Positions 16,419 to 25,699 of a DNA stretch of 64,000 nucleotides are shown here, piece after piece. The stretch is taken from NCBI GenBank assembly GCA_002239105.1, contig MPNQ01000002.1:124001-188000 (forward strand), given 5' to 3'. A program made the position numbers and the translations under genes. Each line of letters opens with the position of its first letter. Position 1 is the first letter of the stretch. The DNA is from a marine group bacterium Sva0996 bin134 (GTDB taxonomy: Bacteria > Actinomycetota > Acidimicrobiia > Acidimicrobiales > Bin134). Below the pieces are notes generated by a model, which did not search any database, was not told the origin of the DNA, and saw only the letters and a program-made list of their open reading frames with translations.

Positions 16419-18458
16419 TCAGGCCATAGCCCGCAGATCGCGCTGCAAATCCTTGATCTCGTCCCGTAAGCGGGCGGCGTATTCGAACTTCAAGTCGATG
16501 GCGGCCTCGTTCATTTCCTCGGTAAGGGTGTGGATGAGGCGCTCGATTCCCCCCGAGTCCAGGTCGATTACCTCGGCGCTGCGTCGGGACCGGTCCATTG
16601 TGCGGGAACGCTGAGCGCTGCCGGGGATGGGCGCTCCGTCTTCGGCGGGGCGCAGTTCGGCCAGGATGTCGCTGACCGCCTTGCGAATGGTCTGGGGGTT
16701 GATGCCGTGATGTTCGTTGAAGGCCTGCTGCAACCCCCGCCGCCGATGGGTCTCCGAGATAGCCCTCTTCATGGAGTCGGTCACCATGTCGGCGTACATA
16801 ACGACTTGGCCGTCCACGTTGCGGGCCGCCCGGCCGATGGTCTGGATTAGCGAGGTCTCGCTGCGCAGGAACCCCTCTTTGTCGGCGTCGAGGATGGCCA
16901 CCAGCGACACCTCGGGAAGGTCGAGGCCCTCCCGCAGCAGGTTGATGCCCACCAGCACGTCGAATTCCCCGAGCCGCAGGTCGCGCAAGATCTCAATCCG
17001 CTCGATCGTGTCCACTTCGCTGTGCAGGTAGCGGACCAGCACCCCCAACTCCAGCAGGTACTCGGTGAGGTCCTCGGCCATCTTCTTGGTGAGCGTGGTA
17101 ACCAGCACCCTCTGCTCCTGATCGATGCGGCCCTCGATGAGCTTCATCAAGTCGTCGATCTGTCCCTTGGTGGGGCGCACCTGCACTTCGGGGTCCACCA
17201 GCCCGGTGGGGCGCACGATCTGCTCCACCACTTGATCGGACACGCTGAGCTCGTAGTCGCTGGGCGTGGCCGACAAGAACACCACCTGGCCCACCCGCTC
17301 CATGACCTCCTCGAACCGCAGCGGGCGGTTGTCGGCCGCTGAGGGGAGCCGGAAGCCGTGGTCCACCAGGGTCAGCTTGCGGCTCCGGTCGCCCTCGAAT
17401 TGGCCGTGCAGCTGGGGCACGGCCACATGGGACTCATCGATCACGGTTACGAAGTCGTCGGGGAAGTAGTCCAAGAGCGTGAAGGGCCGCTCGCCCGGAG
17501 CCCGGCCGTCGATGTGGCGGGAGTAGTTCTCGATGCCGTTGCAGAAGCCGATCTCCTGCATCATCTCCAGGTCATAGGTGGTTCGCATCCGCAGCCGCTG
17601 GGCCTCCAGCAACTTCCCCTCCTTGTCGAAGTAGGCCAGCCGCTCCTGGAGCTCGGCCTCAATGCCCTCAATGGCCCGTCGCATCCGCTCCTCGCCGGCC
17701 ACATAGTGGGTGGCCGGGAACACCACCACCTCGCTCAGGGTGTTGAGCCGCTCACCGGTCACCGGGTCGACGGTGGTGATCTGCTCCACCTCGTCGCCGA
17801 AGAGTTGGATGCGCACCACATATTCCTCGTAGGCCGGGTGGACCTCGATGACGTCGCCCCGCACACGGAACCGGCCCCGCACCAGGTTGGCGTCGTTGCG
17901 TTCATATTGCATGTCCACCAGACGCCGCAGCAGGTCACGCTGGTCGTAGCTCTGGCCCACTCTGGAGATGCACAGGAGGTTCTCGTACTCCTCGGGCGCA
18001 CCCAACCCGTAGATGCACGACACCGACGCCACCACGATCACGTCGCGGCGGGTGAGCAGGGCTTCGGTGGTGGAGTGGCGCAGCCGGTCGATCTCGTCAT
18101 TTACCGACGAGTCCTTCTCGATGTAGGTGTCGGAGGTCGGCATATATGCCTCGGGCTGGTAGTAGTCGTAGTACGACACGAAGTACTCCACCCGATTGTC
18201 GGGAAAGAACTCCCTCATCTCGTTGGCCAACTGGGCGGCCAGCGACTTGTTGGGGGCCAGTACCAGCGTGGGCCGCTGTACCTGCTCGATAGTCCAGGCC
18301 ACCGTGGCGCTCTTGCCCGACCCGGTGATGCCCAGCAAGGTCTGAACCCGCTCCCCCCGCCTCAATCCCTCGGAAAGAGCGGCGATTGCCTTGGGCTGGT
18401 CTCCCGCCGGCTCGAATGACGACACCATCCGAAAGGCTGAGTCCCCCAATCTGTTCAC
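16419..18458 (-). CDS. uvrB: Excinuclease ABC subunit B
   Basis: 679-aa helicase-like subunit that verifies damage and loads UvrC. Walker [10 protein letters not shown] is near 44; the beta-hairpin region [10 protein letters not shown] and the helicase motifs ([13 protein letters not shown]) are intact; a C-terminal UVR motif binds UvrC ([31 protein letters not shown]). I chose GTG 18458 because TAGCAT lies seven bases before it and the conserved [14 protein letters not shown] starts soon after. A start at 18494 would overlap that promoter. Neighbour uvrA is on the same strand but separately transcribed. Confidence 0.96.
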   Translation of the reverse strand: MNRLGDSAFRMVSSFEPAGDQPKAIAALSEGLRRGERVQTLLGITGSGKSATVAWTIEQVQRPTLVLAPNKSLAAQLANEMREFFPDNRVEYFVSYYDYYQPEAYMPTSDTYIEKDSSVNDEIDRLRHSTTEALLTRRDVIVVASVSCIYGLGAPEEYENLLCISRVGQSYDQRDLLRRLVDMQYERNDANLVRGRFRVRGDVIEVHPAYEEYVVRIQLFGDEVEQITTVDPVTGERLNTLSEVVVFPATHYVAGEERMRRAIEGIEAELQERLAYFDKEGKLLEAQRLRMRTTYDLEMMQEIGFCNGIENYSRHIDGRAPGERPFTLLDYFPDDFVTVIDESHVAVPQLHGQFEGDRSRKLTLVDHGFRLPSAADNRPLRFEEVMERVGQVVFLSATPSDYELSVSDQVVEQIVRPTGLVDPEVQVRPTKGQIDDLMKLIEGRIDQEQRVLVTTLTKKMAEDLTEYLLELGVLVRYLHSEVDTIERIEILRDLRLGEFDVLVGINLLREGLDLPEVSLVAILDADKEGFLRSETSLIQTIGRAARNVDGQVVMYADMVTDSMKRAISETHRRRGLQQAFNEHHGINPQTIRKAVSDILAELRPAEDGAPIPGSAQRSRTMDRSRRSAEVIDLDSGGIERLIHTLTEEMNEAAIDLKFEYAARLRDEIKDLQRDLRAMA

Positions 18459-18513
18459 CGCCGCGATGCTACCGGTCCCTTTCGAACCACCCACCCCTTG
18501 GGACGTTGCAATC

Positions 18514-18816
18514 TCAGCGTTTGTCCAGGGCGAGAGCTGCCTCCGGCAGCCACTGTTCGGCGAATTCCCCAGCGGTTAGAGAGCCCAAGTCCTGAAAGAG
18601 AAACCCTCCTTCCGACCACTTGAATTCACCGAGCGTCTCTCCCGTGGCGACCAGGCGAACCACGAGCTTTTGGCTCGACGGGGACGGCCCAAAACCCCAG
18701 GTCACAAAGCCAACGATCAGGGACCCAATCACTCGAAGAGCGTTCTTCAACTTGGGAACCCGAACGGGATCGATTCGAAAGACCGAACCAGCAGGCCGTT
18801 CAGGGTCGAATGCCAC
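18514..18816 (-). CDS. Small hypothetical protein
   Basis: 100 aa, unrecognised. A basic N-terminal part is followed by a hydrophobic stretch (about residues 27-43, [17 protein letters not shown]), then a segment like a small beta-rich domain ([29 protein letters not shown]). It ends in an acidic/aromatic helix. Start GTG 18816 is preceded after six bases by TATGGT, the same leaderless arrangement as neighbouring real genes, which is the main reason to accept it. It lies between rpsA and uvrB, where mycobacteria carry coaE; it is not a CoaE. Confidence 0.6.
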   Translation of the reverse strand: MAFDPERPAGSVFRIDPVRVPKLKNALRVIGSLIVGFVTWGFGPSPSSQKLVVRLVATGETLGEFKWSEGGFLFQDLGSLTAGEFAEQWLPEAALALDKR

Positions 18817-18878
18817 GGACTCACCATAACCAAGCGATTACCCAGTAATCAGGCCCTTAATCAATTCCTCATAATTCC

Positions 18879-18995
18879 GTGGGAGCATGGGCGGCTGTGA
18901 CGGGGACAGAAGAACCGGTCGTGGTGTTGGTGGAGGATGATCCCAACATCGCCAGCCTGGTGGACATGTATCTGCGCCAAGACGGCTGCGGTGAT
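18879..18995 (+). pseudogene. Truncated N-terminus of a response-regulator receiver domain
   Basis: From GTG 18879 (or GTG 18897) the frame reads EEPVVVLVEDDPNIASLVDMYLRQDG, a textbook first strand, acidic pocket (EDD) and first helix of a CheY-like receiver. After about residue 38 the similarity stops, and the frame runs into the reverse complement of the rpsA 3' end. The phospho-acceptor Asp, the Thr/Ser and Lys regions and any output domain are missing. It is probably the relic of a gene truncated by a deletion or rearrangement; an assembly join is the alternative. Confidence 0.6.
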
Positions 18996-19013
18996 GTTGG
19001 GCCGTCGAGAGGG

Positions 19014-20615
19014 CTAGGCCTGCTCGACGGGCTCTTCGACTTCCTCTTCGAGGATCGGGGCAGCGTCATCGGTGGCCTCCATTTCGGGGGCGGGAGCAAC
19101 CGCTTCGGCGGCCTCCATTTCGGGGGCGGGAGCAACCGCCTCGCCACCCTCCATTTCGGGGGCGGGAGCAACCGCCTCGCCACCCTCCATTTCGGGGGCG
19201 GGAGCAACCGCCTCGCCACCCTCCATTTCGGGGGCGGGAGCAACCGCCTCGCCACCCTCCATTTCGGGAGCAGGGGTGATTACCTCGCCGGTTTCGGAGT
19301 AGTACTGGGCCCAGGCCTGGTCCTCATCGGCGGCCACTTCCTCGTCCACGGCGCCGATGTAGTTGCCCTCGGCATCGTAGGCGTGCTCGCCGAAGTGCTC
19401 CTGGAACTCGGCAGCCACCACGCCGCCCTCGGCCGCCTGCTTGATGGAAAGGCTGATGCGGCGCCGGTTGATGTCCAGGTCGATGATCTTCACCCACAGC
19501 TCTTCGCCGGGGGTGACCACCTGCTCGGGCAGGTCGATGTGGTGGGAGGAGATCTCCGATATGTGGACCAAACCCTCGATGCTCTCGCCCACCTGGACGA
19601 ACGCCCCGAACGGCACCAGCTTGGTGACCCGGCCGTACACCAGCTCGCCCACCTGGTGGCTGGAGGCGAACTCCTGCCAGGGATCCTGCTGGGTGGCCTT
19701 CAGCGACAGGCTGATGCGCTCCCGGTCGAGGTCCACTTCCAGGACCTGGATCTCGATCTCATCGCCCACCTGCACTACTGCGCTGGGGTGGTCGACGTGC
19801 TTCCACGACAGCTCGGACACGTGCACCAGACCGTCCATGCCGCCCAAGTCCACGAACGCCCCGAAGTTCACTACCGAGGAGACGACTCCGGTACGCCGCT
19901 CGCCCGGCTTGAGATTGTCGAGGAACGCTTCGCGCTGCTCCTTCTCGGTCTCCTCCAGCCAAGCTCGGCGGGACAACACCACATTGTTGCGGTTCTTGTC
20001 CAGCTCGATGATCTTGGCCTCCAGCGTCTGGCCGATATAGGGCTGGAGGTCGCGAACCCGTCGCAGTTCCACCAGCGAGGCGGGCAAGAAGCCCCGCAAG
20101 CCGATGTCGAGAATCAGGCCGCCTTTGACCACTTCGATCACCGGGCCCGTAACCGTGCCCTCCTTCTCCTTGACATCCTCGATATTGCCCCAGGCCCTTT
20201 CATATTGGGCCCGCTTCTTGGACAAGATGAGATGGCCGTCTTTGTCCTCTTTCTGAAGGACAAGCGCCTCGACCTCCTCGCCCAGGGTGACGATCTCGCC
20301 GGGATCGGTCACGTTGCGGATAGACAGCTCCCGGGAAGGGATGATCCCCTCTGACTTGTAGCCGATGTCCAACAGCACCTCGTCGCGGTCGACCTTGACC
20401 ACCTTGCCGGTAACCATCTGGCCGTCTTCCACCTGAACCATGGTGGCGGTGTAGGCGTCATCCAAGAACTGGTCTTCGATGTCTTGATCGGTGATCTGAC
20501 GGGGGATGTAGTTGCCCTCAGCATCAAAAGTCCCCACCCCGTCATGGGAATCGAGCACAGCCGTCGCGGCTGGCGGGGCGGGTGGGGCGGGTGGGGCGGT
20601 AGCGGAGTCGGACAC
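19014..20615 (-). CDS. rpsA: 30S ribosomal protein S1
   Basis: 533 aa with four S1 RNA-binding domains (starting near 45, 130, 215 and 305; for example VDRDEVLLDIGYKSEG and VVNFGAFVDLGGMDGLVHVSE). It binds mRNA on the small ribosomal subunit. It is longer than usual because of an acidic C-terminal tail with tandem 12-residue repeats (EMEGGEAVAPAP). Start GTG 20615. It lies 113 bp downstream of polA on the same strand, matching mycobacterial synteny. It ends beside the truncated receiver-domain fragment. Confidence 0.95.
   Translation of the reverse strand: MSDSATAPPAPPAPPAATAVLDSHDGVGTFDAEGNYIPRQITDQDIEDQFLDDAYTATMVQVEDGQMVTGKVVKVDRDEVLLDIGYKSEGIIPSRELSIRNVTDPGEIVTLGEEVEALVLQKEDKDGHLILSKKRAQYERAWGNIEDVKEKEGTVTGPVIEVVKGGLILDIGLRGFLPASLVELRRVRDLQPYIGQTLEAKIIELDKNRNNVVLSRRAWLEETEKEQREAFLDNLKPGERRTGVVSSVVNFGAFVDLGGMDGLVHVSELSWKHVDHPSAVVQVGDEIEIQVLEVDLDRERISLSLKATQQDPWQEFASSHQVGELVYGRVTKLVPFGAFVQVGESIEGLVHISEISSHHIDLPEQVVTPGEELWVKIIDLDINRRRISLSIKQAAEGGVVAAEFQEHFGEHAYDAEGNYIGAVDEEVAADEDQAWAQYYSETGEVITPAPEMEGGEAVAPAPEMEGGEAVAPAPEMEGGEAVAPAPEMEGGEAVAPAPEMEAAEAVAPAPEMEATDDAAPILEEEVEEPVEQA
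19079..19276 (-). repeat. 36-bp tandem repeats in the 3' end of rpsA
   Basis: The plus-strand phrase CCATTTCGGG recurs at 19079, 19115, 19151, 19187, 19223 and 19259, exactly every 36 bp. In the protein this is EMEGGEAVAPAP, near-perfect in the middle copies and diverged at both ends (EMEATDDAAP at the C-terminal side). It is an in-frame minisatellite, likely variable in copy number between strains. Confidence 0.95.
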
Positions 20616-20728
20616 GTTGGATTGAGCCTCACGGGAGGAGATGGATAAGACAATGGGCGCGGCGCAGCAGCCTGAACCGGCCGAATGATGGTAACAGCCC
20701 CCGCCGGGGTGGGCTACTTTCCGCCGGC

Positions 20729-23455
20729 CTACTTCGCGTCGGCCCAGGTTCGCCCCGAGGAAAGGTGCACCTCAAGGGGAACCCTCAGCCGGCAGGCCCC
20801 GGCCATGGTCTCCACCGTGAGCTTGGCCGCGGCTTCGTGCTCGCCTTCGGGAACATCCAGGATCACCTCGTCGTGCACCTGGAGGATGATCCGGCTGTCT
20901 AGCCCCTGGTCTTCCAACGCGTGGTCGAGCCGGACCAGCGCCACCTTGAAGATGTCGGCAGCCAGCCCCTGGATACCGGCGTTCATCGCCTGGCGCTCGG
21001 CCGCCTGGCGAAGTCGGAAATTAGAGGAGCTGATCTCGGGGATCCGGCGCCTCCGACCGAACAGGGTCTCGGTGTAGCCCCGGGCCCGGGCCTCGGCCAC
21101 CGTCCGGTCCATGTAGTCCTTGAGTGCGGGGAACGCCTCGAAGTAGGCGTCGAGAATCACCGCAGCCTCTCCGGTTGGGACATTGAGCCGCTGTCCCAGA
21201 CCGTAGGCCTCCATGCCATAGGCCAACCCGTAGGACACCATCTTGGCGGTGGACCGCTCCTCGATGCCCACCGCGGCCGGATCGATGTTGAATACCTGGG
21301 AGGCGACTGAGGTATGGATGTCCTGGCCGGACTCGAATGCCTGGATCAGCCCGGGATCTTCAGCCAAGTGGGCGATGCAGCGCAGCTCGATCTGGTTGTA
21401 GTCGGCCACCAGCAACTCACAGCCTTCGGCGGCCACGAACACCTGGCGGAACACCCGCCCAGTTTCGGTGCGCACGGGGATGTTGTGCAGGTTGGGGGCA
21501 TCGGAGCTGAGCCTTCCGGTACGGGCCACCGTCTGGTTGAAGGTGGCCCGGATCCGGTCGTCGGGCTCGATCGCCACCGCGGCCACCAGACCTTCGCCGT
21601 AGGTGGAGCGCAGCTTCTCCACCTCCCGGTAGTCCAGCAGGGCGTCGACCACCGGGTGCTCGCCCCGCAGCTTCTCCAGAGTGGCGGCGTTGGTGCTGTA
21701 GGCCCCGCCCGGTGTCTTCTTCTGGGGAGTGAGCCCCAGCTTGTCGAACAAGAGCTCGCTGATCTGCTTGGAGGAGTTCACGTTGAAACTCCCCTCGCCG
21801 GCTGCCTCGATCACCAACGCCCGCAGCCGCTCGGCGTCGGAGGCCAGTTGGTCTCGCAGGCGGGTCAGGTCTTCGACGTCAACCCCGATGCCCACATGCT
21901 CCATACGGGCCAGAACCCGAACCAGGGGCACTTCCATGTCGTCGTTGAGGTCCCGCAGACCCTGGGCGTCCAGGGCCTCCAGCAGGGGCGAGGCCACATG
22001 GGAAACGGCCAGGGCGTGGAGGCCGGCCTGCATTGAAGGCGCCATCGGATCAGCGGAATCGTCGCCGAACAGCCGGCCCTCGCCGAGCTGATCCACTCCC
22101 GGCAACTCCATCGAGGTATGGGTTCTCAGAAGGTCTTCCATCTCGAAACGCCCGCTGGCCGGGTCCAGCAGATAGGCCGCAATCCTGGTGTCCAAGGCCA
22201 GTCCAGCGGCATCGATCCCCCGCGACAGCAGCCACAAAACAAGCGGCTTGGCATCGTGGGCGATGAATGGCGTGCTCGGGCCGAAGAATTCGGCCAGAGC
22301 GCCATTTGCCGACGAGTCCAGCATCGACTCCAGCAATTCGGCCGACATCCACGCCGCTTTGCCGGCCTCGCGGTCGACAACCAGGGCCAAGCCCACCAGC
22401 CGACGGCGATGGGGCTGGCGCGAATCGAGCGGGTCGCCCCATCCCGCGGCCAACGCGACCGGGTCGCTACTGGCGGCCAGACCTTTCAGCAGGTCGGACG
22501 CGGCCTCCGCAGTCGACACCGTCTCAACCGCCGCTTCCAACAGTCCCGCGCCCTCATCGCCGCCGTCGAAATCAACATTCAGCACATCGGCTACAAAATC
22601 GCCGAACCTCCGGAACTCCAAGAAGTCGAACAGCTCCTTAACCTCGGCGACGTCCGGCTGGCCAAAGCCCAGATCACCAACACTCACATCGAGGGGGACG
22701 TCTCGAACCAGCTCCATCAACTCAAGGTTCAGCTTCACCCGCTCTTTGGCCGCGCCGAGGTTCTCCTGAAGTTTGGGCGTCTGGTCTTCCAAGTGCTGAT
22801 AGAGCTCTTCGATGCTCCCGTAGGCGTTGATCAGCTTGGCTGCGGTCTTCTCCCCCACCCCGTCCACGCCGGGCAGGTTGTCGGACGGGTCGCCCCGCAG
22901 CGCGGCGTAGGCCACGTAATCGGCCGGCCTCACTCCGGTGCGCTCCTCGATACCGGCCTCGTCGTACAGGGCGTAGTCGGACACGCCTCTCTTGTTGTAG
23001 AGCACCCGGATATGAGGGTCTTCCACCAACTGGTAGGCGTCCCGGTCGCCGGTAACCACGATCACGTTGTCGCCCTGGTCGCGGGCTTGGGTGGCCAAGG
23101 TGGCGATCACGTCGTCGGCCTCCACCCCGGCGTGCTCCACGGAGTTGATGTGAAGGGTTTCCACCAGTTGGCGCACCAGCCCCATCTGCTGGCGCAGCGT
23201 GTCGGGGGTCTCGCGGCGGTTGGCCTTGTAGCTGGAGATCCGCTCGTGGCGGAAGGTCGGCTCGGGTCGGTCGAAGGCCACTGCCACCCGGTCGGGACGG
23301 TGATCCCGCAACAAGGTCAAGAACATCATGGTGAACCCGTACACCGCGTTGGTCACCTGCCCGCTGGCGGTGATCATGTCTTCGGGCAGGGCGAAGAAGG
23401 CCCGGTAGGCCAAGGAGTTGCCGTCCACCAGCATCACGGTGCCCGATTCAGCCAT
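20729..23455 (-). CDS. polA: DNA polymerase I
   Basis: 908 aa. A 5' nuclease domain (1-290, with DxDD-type motifs such as GVEADDVIA) is followed by a 3'-5' exonuclease-like domain and a family A polymerase. Motif A is VADYNQIELRCIAHL, motif B is TAKMVSYGLAYGMEAYG, motif C is LQVHDEVIL; all are intact. The exonuclease-like domain lacks the first DxE (it reads AAGWGD) and the Asp after the HNxK-type motif (AHDAKPLVL), so proofreading is probably lost, as in mycobacterial PolA. Its start overlaps the stop of the upstream ANTAR regulator by 8 nt. Confidence 0.97.
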   Translation of the reverse strand: MAESGTVMLVDGNSLAYRAFFALPEDMITASGQVTNAVYGFTMMFLTLLRDHRPDRVAVAFDRPEPTFRHERISSYKANRRETPDTLRQQMGLVRQLVETLHINSVEHAGVEADDVIATLATQARDQGDNVIVVTGDRDAYQLVEDPHIRVLYNKRGVSDYALYDEAGIEERTGVRPADYVAYAALRGDPSDNLPGVDGVGEKTAAKLINAYGSIEELYQHLEDQTPKLQENLGAAKERVKLNLELMELVRDVPLDVSVGDLGFGQPDVAEVKELFDFLEFRRFGDFVADVLNVDFDGGDEGAGLLEAAVETVSTAEAASDLLKGLAASSDPVALAAGWGDPLDSRQPHRRRLVGLALVVDREAGKAAWMSAELLESMLDSSANGALAEFFGPSTPFIAHDAKPLVLWLLSRGIDAAGLALDTRIAAYLLDPASGRFEMEDLLRTHTSMELPGVDQLGEGRLFGDDSADPMAPSMQAGLHALAVSHVASPLLEALDAQGLRDLNDDMEVPLVRVLARMEHVGIGVDVEDLTRLRDQLASDAERLRALVIEAAGEGSFNVNSSKQISELLFDKLGLTPQKKTPGGAYSTNAATLEKLRGEHPVVDALLDYREVEKLRSTYGEGLVAAVAIEPDDRIRATFNQTVARTGRLSSDAPNLHNIPVRTETGRVFRQVFVAAEGCELLVADYNQIELRCIAHLAEDPGLIQAFESGQDIHTSVASQVFNIDPAAVGIEERSTAKMVSYGLAYGMEAYGLGQRLNVPTGEAAVILDAYFEAFPALKDYMDRTVAEARARGYTETLFGRRRRIPEISSSNFRLRQAAERQAMNAGIQGLAADIFKVALVRLDHALEDQGLDSRIILQVHDEVILDVPEGEHEAAAKLTVETMAGACRLRVPLEVHLSSGRTWADAK

Positions 23456-24098
23456 CGACCCTGTCCCCGCCTAGCGCCCTCAACTGATCGACGCTCATCT
23501 CGACAATGGCTGCGGCCACCTCGGCCATAGAGCGGCGCTCGCCCATGGCCTGGTGCTGGATATGGCTGTAGGCATCGGCCTCCGACATCGAGCTCACGTC
23601 CATGAGGCGCCCCTTGGCCCGGTCGATTGCCTTGCGGGCTTCCAGCCGGGCCTCGGCCCGCTCAACCTGGTGATTGAGAGCCACCAGCTCCCGGAAGCGC
23701 ACCAAGGCCACCTCCACCGCGGGTACCAGCTCGGCCCGCTCGAACGGCTTGACCAAATAGGCCAGCGCACCGGCGTCGGCGGCCCGGGCGATCAGATCTC
23801 GCTGGCTGAACGCGGTCAACAACAACACCGCGCACAGCCTCTCGTCGCGAATCTGGCCGGCGGCGGTGATGCCGTCGGTCCCCGGCATCTTCACATCCAA
23901 TATGGCGACGTCGGGGCGTTTTTCCCTCACCAGATCCAGCACTTGGTCGCCCCTGCTGGTCTCCCCCACCACGAGGTAGCCCTCCTCCTCCAGGGTCTCC
24001 CGCAAATCCAAGCGGATGATGGCCTCGTCCTCGGCCAGCACAATGCGAACCGGGTCTTTTGAACCTGGGGAATCGGGCTGGGCCGTCGCTTCAGACAT
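23448..24098 (-). CDS. Response regulator with C-terminal ANTAR RNA-binding domain (PdtaR/Rv1626-like)
   Basis: 216 aa. The receiver domain (from about residue 18, VRIVLAEDEAIIRLDL) has phospho-acceptor Asp in VAILDVKMPGTDG, Thr in LLLTAFS and Lys in YLVKPFE. A coiled linker (LNHQVERAEARLEAR) leads to the ANTAR domain (AIDRAKGRLMDVSSMSEADAYSHIQHQAMGERRSMAEVAAAI). ANTAR proteins act as antiterminators by binding paired hairpins. Start ATG 24098 was chosen over upstream frames because the receiver begins here. It overlaps both the upstream coiled-coil gene (8 nt) and polA (8 nt). Confidence 0.93.
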   Translation of the reverse strand: MSEATAQPDSPGSKDPVRIVLAEDEAIIRLDLRETLEEEGYLVVGETSRGDQVLDLVREKRPDVAILDVKMPGTDGITAAGQIRDERLCAVLLLTAFSQRDLIARAADAGALAYLVKPFERAELVPAVEVALVRFRELVALNHQVERAEARLEARKAIDRAKGRLMDVSSMSEADAYSHIQHQAMGERRSMAEVAAAIVEMSVDQLRALGGDRVDG

Positions 24099-24381
24099 CG
24101 GAGTAGAACCTGTCGAGCAGGTCGTCCTGTTGCTGCTCCAGGCTGCGGATCTTCTCCCGCAGCCGGGTCCGGTGCCGGACCATGATCTCCGCTTGGCGGG
24201 CGGCGTCGCGATGCTGGCGTTCAGAACCAGGAGTTTCCGAGACCAGCGCCCGCAGTCGGGCATCGTCGGCCAGATCCTCGAAATGCAGAGACTGCTCCTC
24301 GGCCACCTCAAGATCGGCTCTCAGCCGCTTCAGGCGGTCGGCCAATTCAGCCAATTGACGCTCCACCCTGTTTTGAGCCAC
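24091..24381 (-). CDS. Small coiled-coil protein upstream of the ANTAR regulator
   Basis: 96 aa, almost entirely predicted helix with heptads (RQLAELADRLKRLRADLEVAEEQ... and HRTRLREKIRSLEQQQDDLLDRF). No known family. Start GTG 24381 has TAGCAT six bases upstream and no Shine-Dalgarno. The stop overlaps the ANTAR regulator start by 8 nt, so the two are co-translated with polA downstream. A partner or regulator role for the response regulator is possible but not shown. Confidence 0.75.
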   Translation of the reverse strand: MAQNRVERQLAELADRLKRLRADLEVAEEQSLHFEDLADDARLRALVSETPGSERQHRDAARQAEIMVRHRTRLREKIRSLEQQQDDLLDRFYSDV

Positions 24382-24522
24382 GAGCCGATGCTATTACCCC
24401 CTGCCTCTGTGAATACGTTCAAGGCTCTGCTCAGCCAACTCGACTACCCAAGGGCGGTGAAACCCCGGCTAGCACTAGATTCTTCACGGTTGAGCCGACA
24501 CGACGACACAAGGAGTGCCCCG

Positions 24523-25629
24523 GTGAGCGATGAGATCCGAGACAATGCGGTCAACGGGAAGGCATGGGCCGACTTCTGCGACAACCTGAAGGAATCCGGT
24601 CAGATCATTATCGACAACAGCACCGACGACCTCGATCGGCTCGAGGGCTTCCGCTATTTGAGCCGCCTCACACGAGGAGAGCTCGGTCGCCTGGAGAACC
24701 AAGGCTCCGCCTATCCACAAATCTTGCCGATACCCCACAATCTGAAGATCGGCTGCGACAACCCCGACGCCCTCTACCAGAGTGTCACCATCAGCGGAGC
24801 TTTCGACTACCGCATCCGCGGGCCGCGGGGCACGGTCAACTATCTGAGCCTGAACGCGTTCTCGGGCGGCTTTGCGGTGGGGTCGGCCCCGCCCGACCGG
24901 CAAGGGGCTCTGGCGTTCAACGATCCCCAACCCGGCGAACAGGTCGACGTGATCGCCAGCGTCAACGAGCCCGATCATCTTGAGCCCGGGCAGCGGTGGC
25001 TCCGGATGGCCCCCGAGACCAATCAGATCGCCATCCGCAACTTCTACCTCGACCGCACCGCCGAGCGGCCTTCCGAACTTCAGATCGAGTGCCTCAACGG
25101 TCCCGACGAACTACCGCCTCCGCTGAGCGCGCAGCGCCTGACGAACGGCCTCGCCCGGGCCGCGCTGGGGGTGCACGGCATCGCCCGGCGATTCGTCGAC
25201 TGGCTGGACATGTTCCAGGAGCGGCCCAACACGCTCGAGTTCCTTCCCAAGCGGGATGGTCCCGGCGGATGGGGCGACCCCACCCAGCTGTTCCGCCACG
25301 GCTACTGGACGCTCGAGCCCGGCCAGGCGCTGGTGATCGACGTGCCGCCCATCGACGCGTACTACTGGAATTTCCAGCTCAACAACATCTGGGAGGAGTC
25401 GCTCGACTACGACTGGCTCCAGGTGACCGTCAACAAGCACACCGCGGTGTACGAGCCCGACGGGACGGCCCGCATCATCGTGGCCGACGACGACCCCGGA
25501 TTCGCCAACTGGATCGACACCGCATTCCGCCGCCACGGCACCTTTGGCCTGCGCTACAACCAAGTGGTCGAGGACATCCCACCGACGCTCCGGGTTATGG
25601 ACGCAGTCGATCTGCCCAGCCTGCGCTAG
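24523..25629 (+). CDS. DUF1214-domain protein
   Basis: 368 aa, cytoplasmic (no signal peptide). The C-terminal half has the DUF1214-like pattern (YWTLEPGQALVIDVPPIDAYYWNFQLNNIWEESLDY and DPGFANWIDTAFRRHGTFGLRY). The N-terminal part begins GKAWADFCDNLKESG. The start is GTG 24523 after AAGGAG. DUF1214/1254 proteins are widespread and uncharacterised; actinobacterial copies often lie near lipid or steroid genes, which is not seen here. It is a stand-alone gene, convergent with the metallophosphoesterase. Confidence 0.8.
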   Translation: MSDEIRDNAVNGKAWADFCDNLKESGQIIIDNSTDDLDRLEGFRYLSRLTRGELGRLENQGSAYPQILPIPHNLKIGCDNPDALYQSVTISGAFDYRIRGPRGTVNYLSLNAFSGGFAVGSAPPDRQGALAFNDPQPGEQVDVIASVNEPDHLEPGQRWLRMAPETNQIAIRNFYLDRTAERPSELQIECLNGPDELPPPLSAQRLTNGLARAALGVHGIARRFVDWLDMFQERPNTLEFLPKRDGPGGWGDPTQLFRHGYWTLEPGQALVIDVPPIDAYYWNFQLNNIWEESLDYDWLQVTVNKHTAVYEPDGTARIIVADDDPGFANWIDTAFRRHGTFGLRYNQVVEDIPPTLRVMDAVDLPSLR

Positions 25630-25699
25630 AGCGAAAGAGCGGCGACCAGTTCATCGCCTCGCTCGGTAGTGATGGTGAGCTTGCGGTCGTGGATTCGGG

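Noticed and set aside
20616-20728. GC-rich dyad between polA and rpsA as an intrinsic terminator
   Set aside because: The arms are imperfect (AGCCCACCCC/GGGGGCT) and no T-run follows, so it is not convincing.
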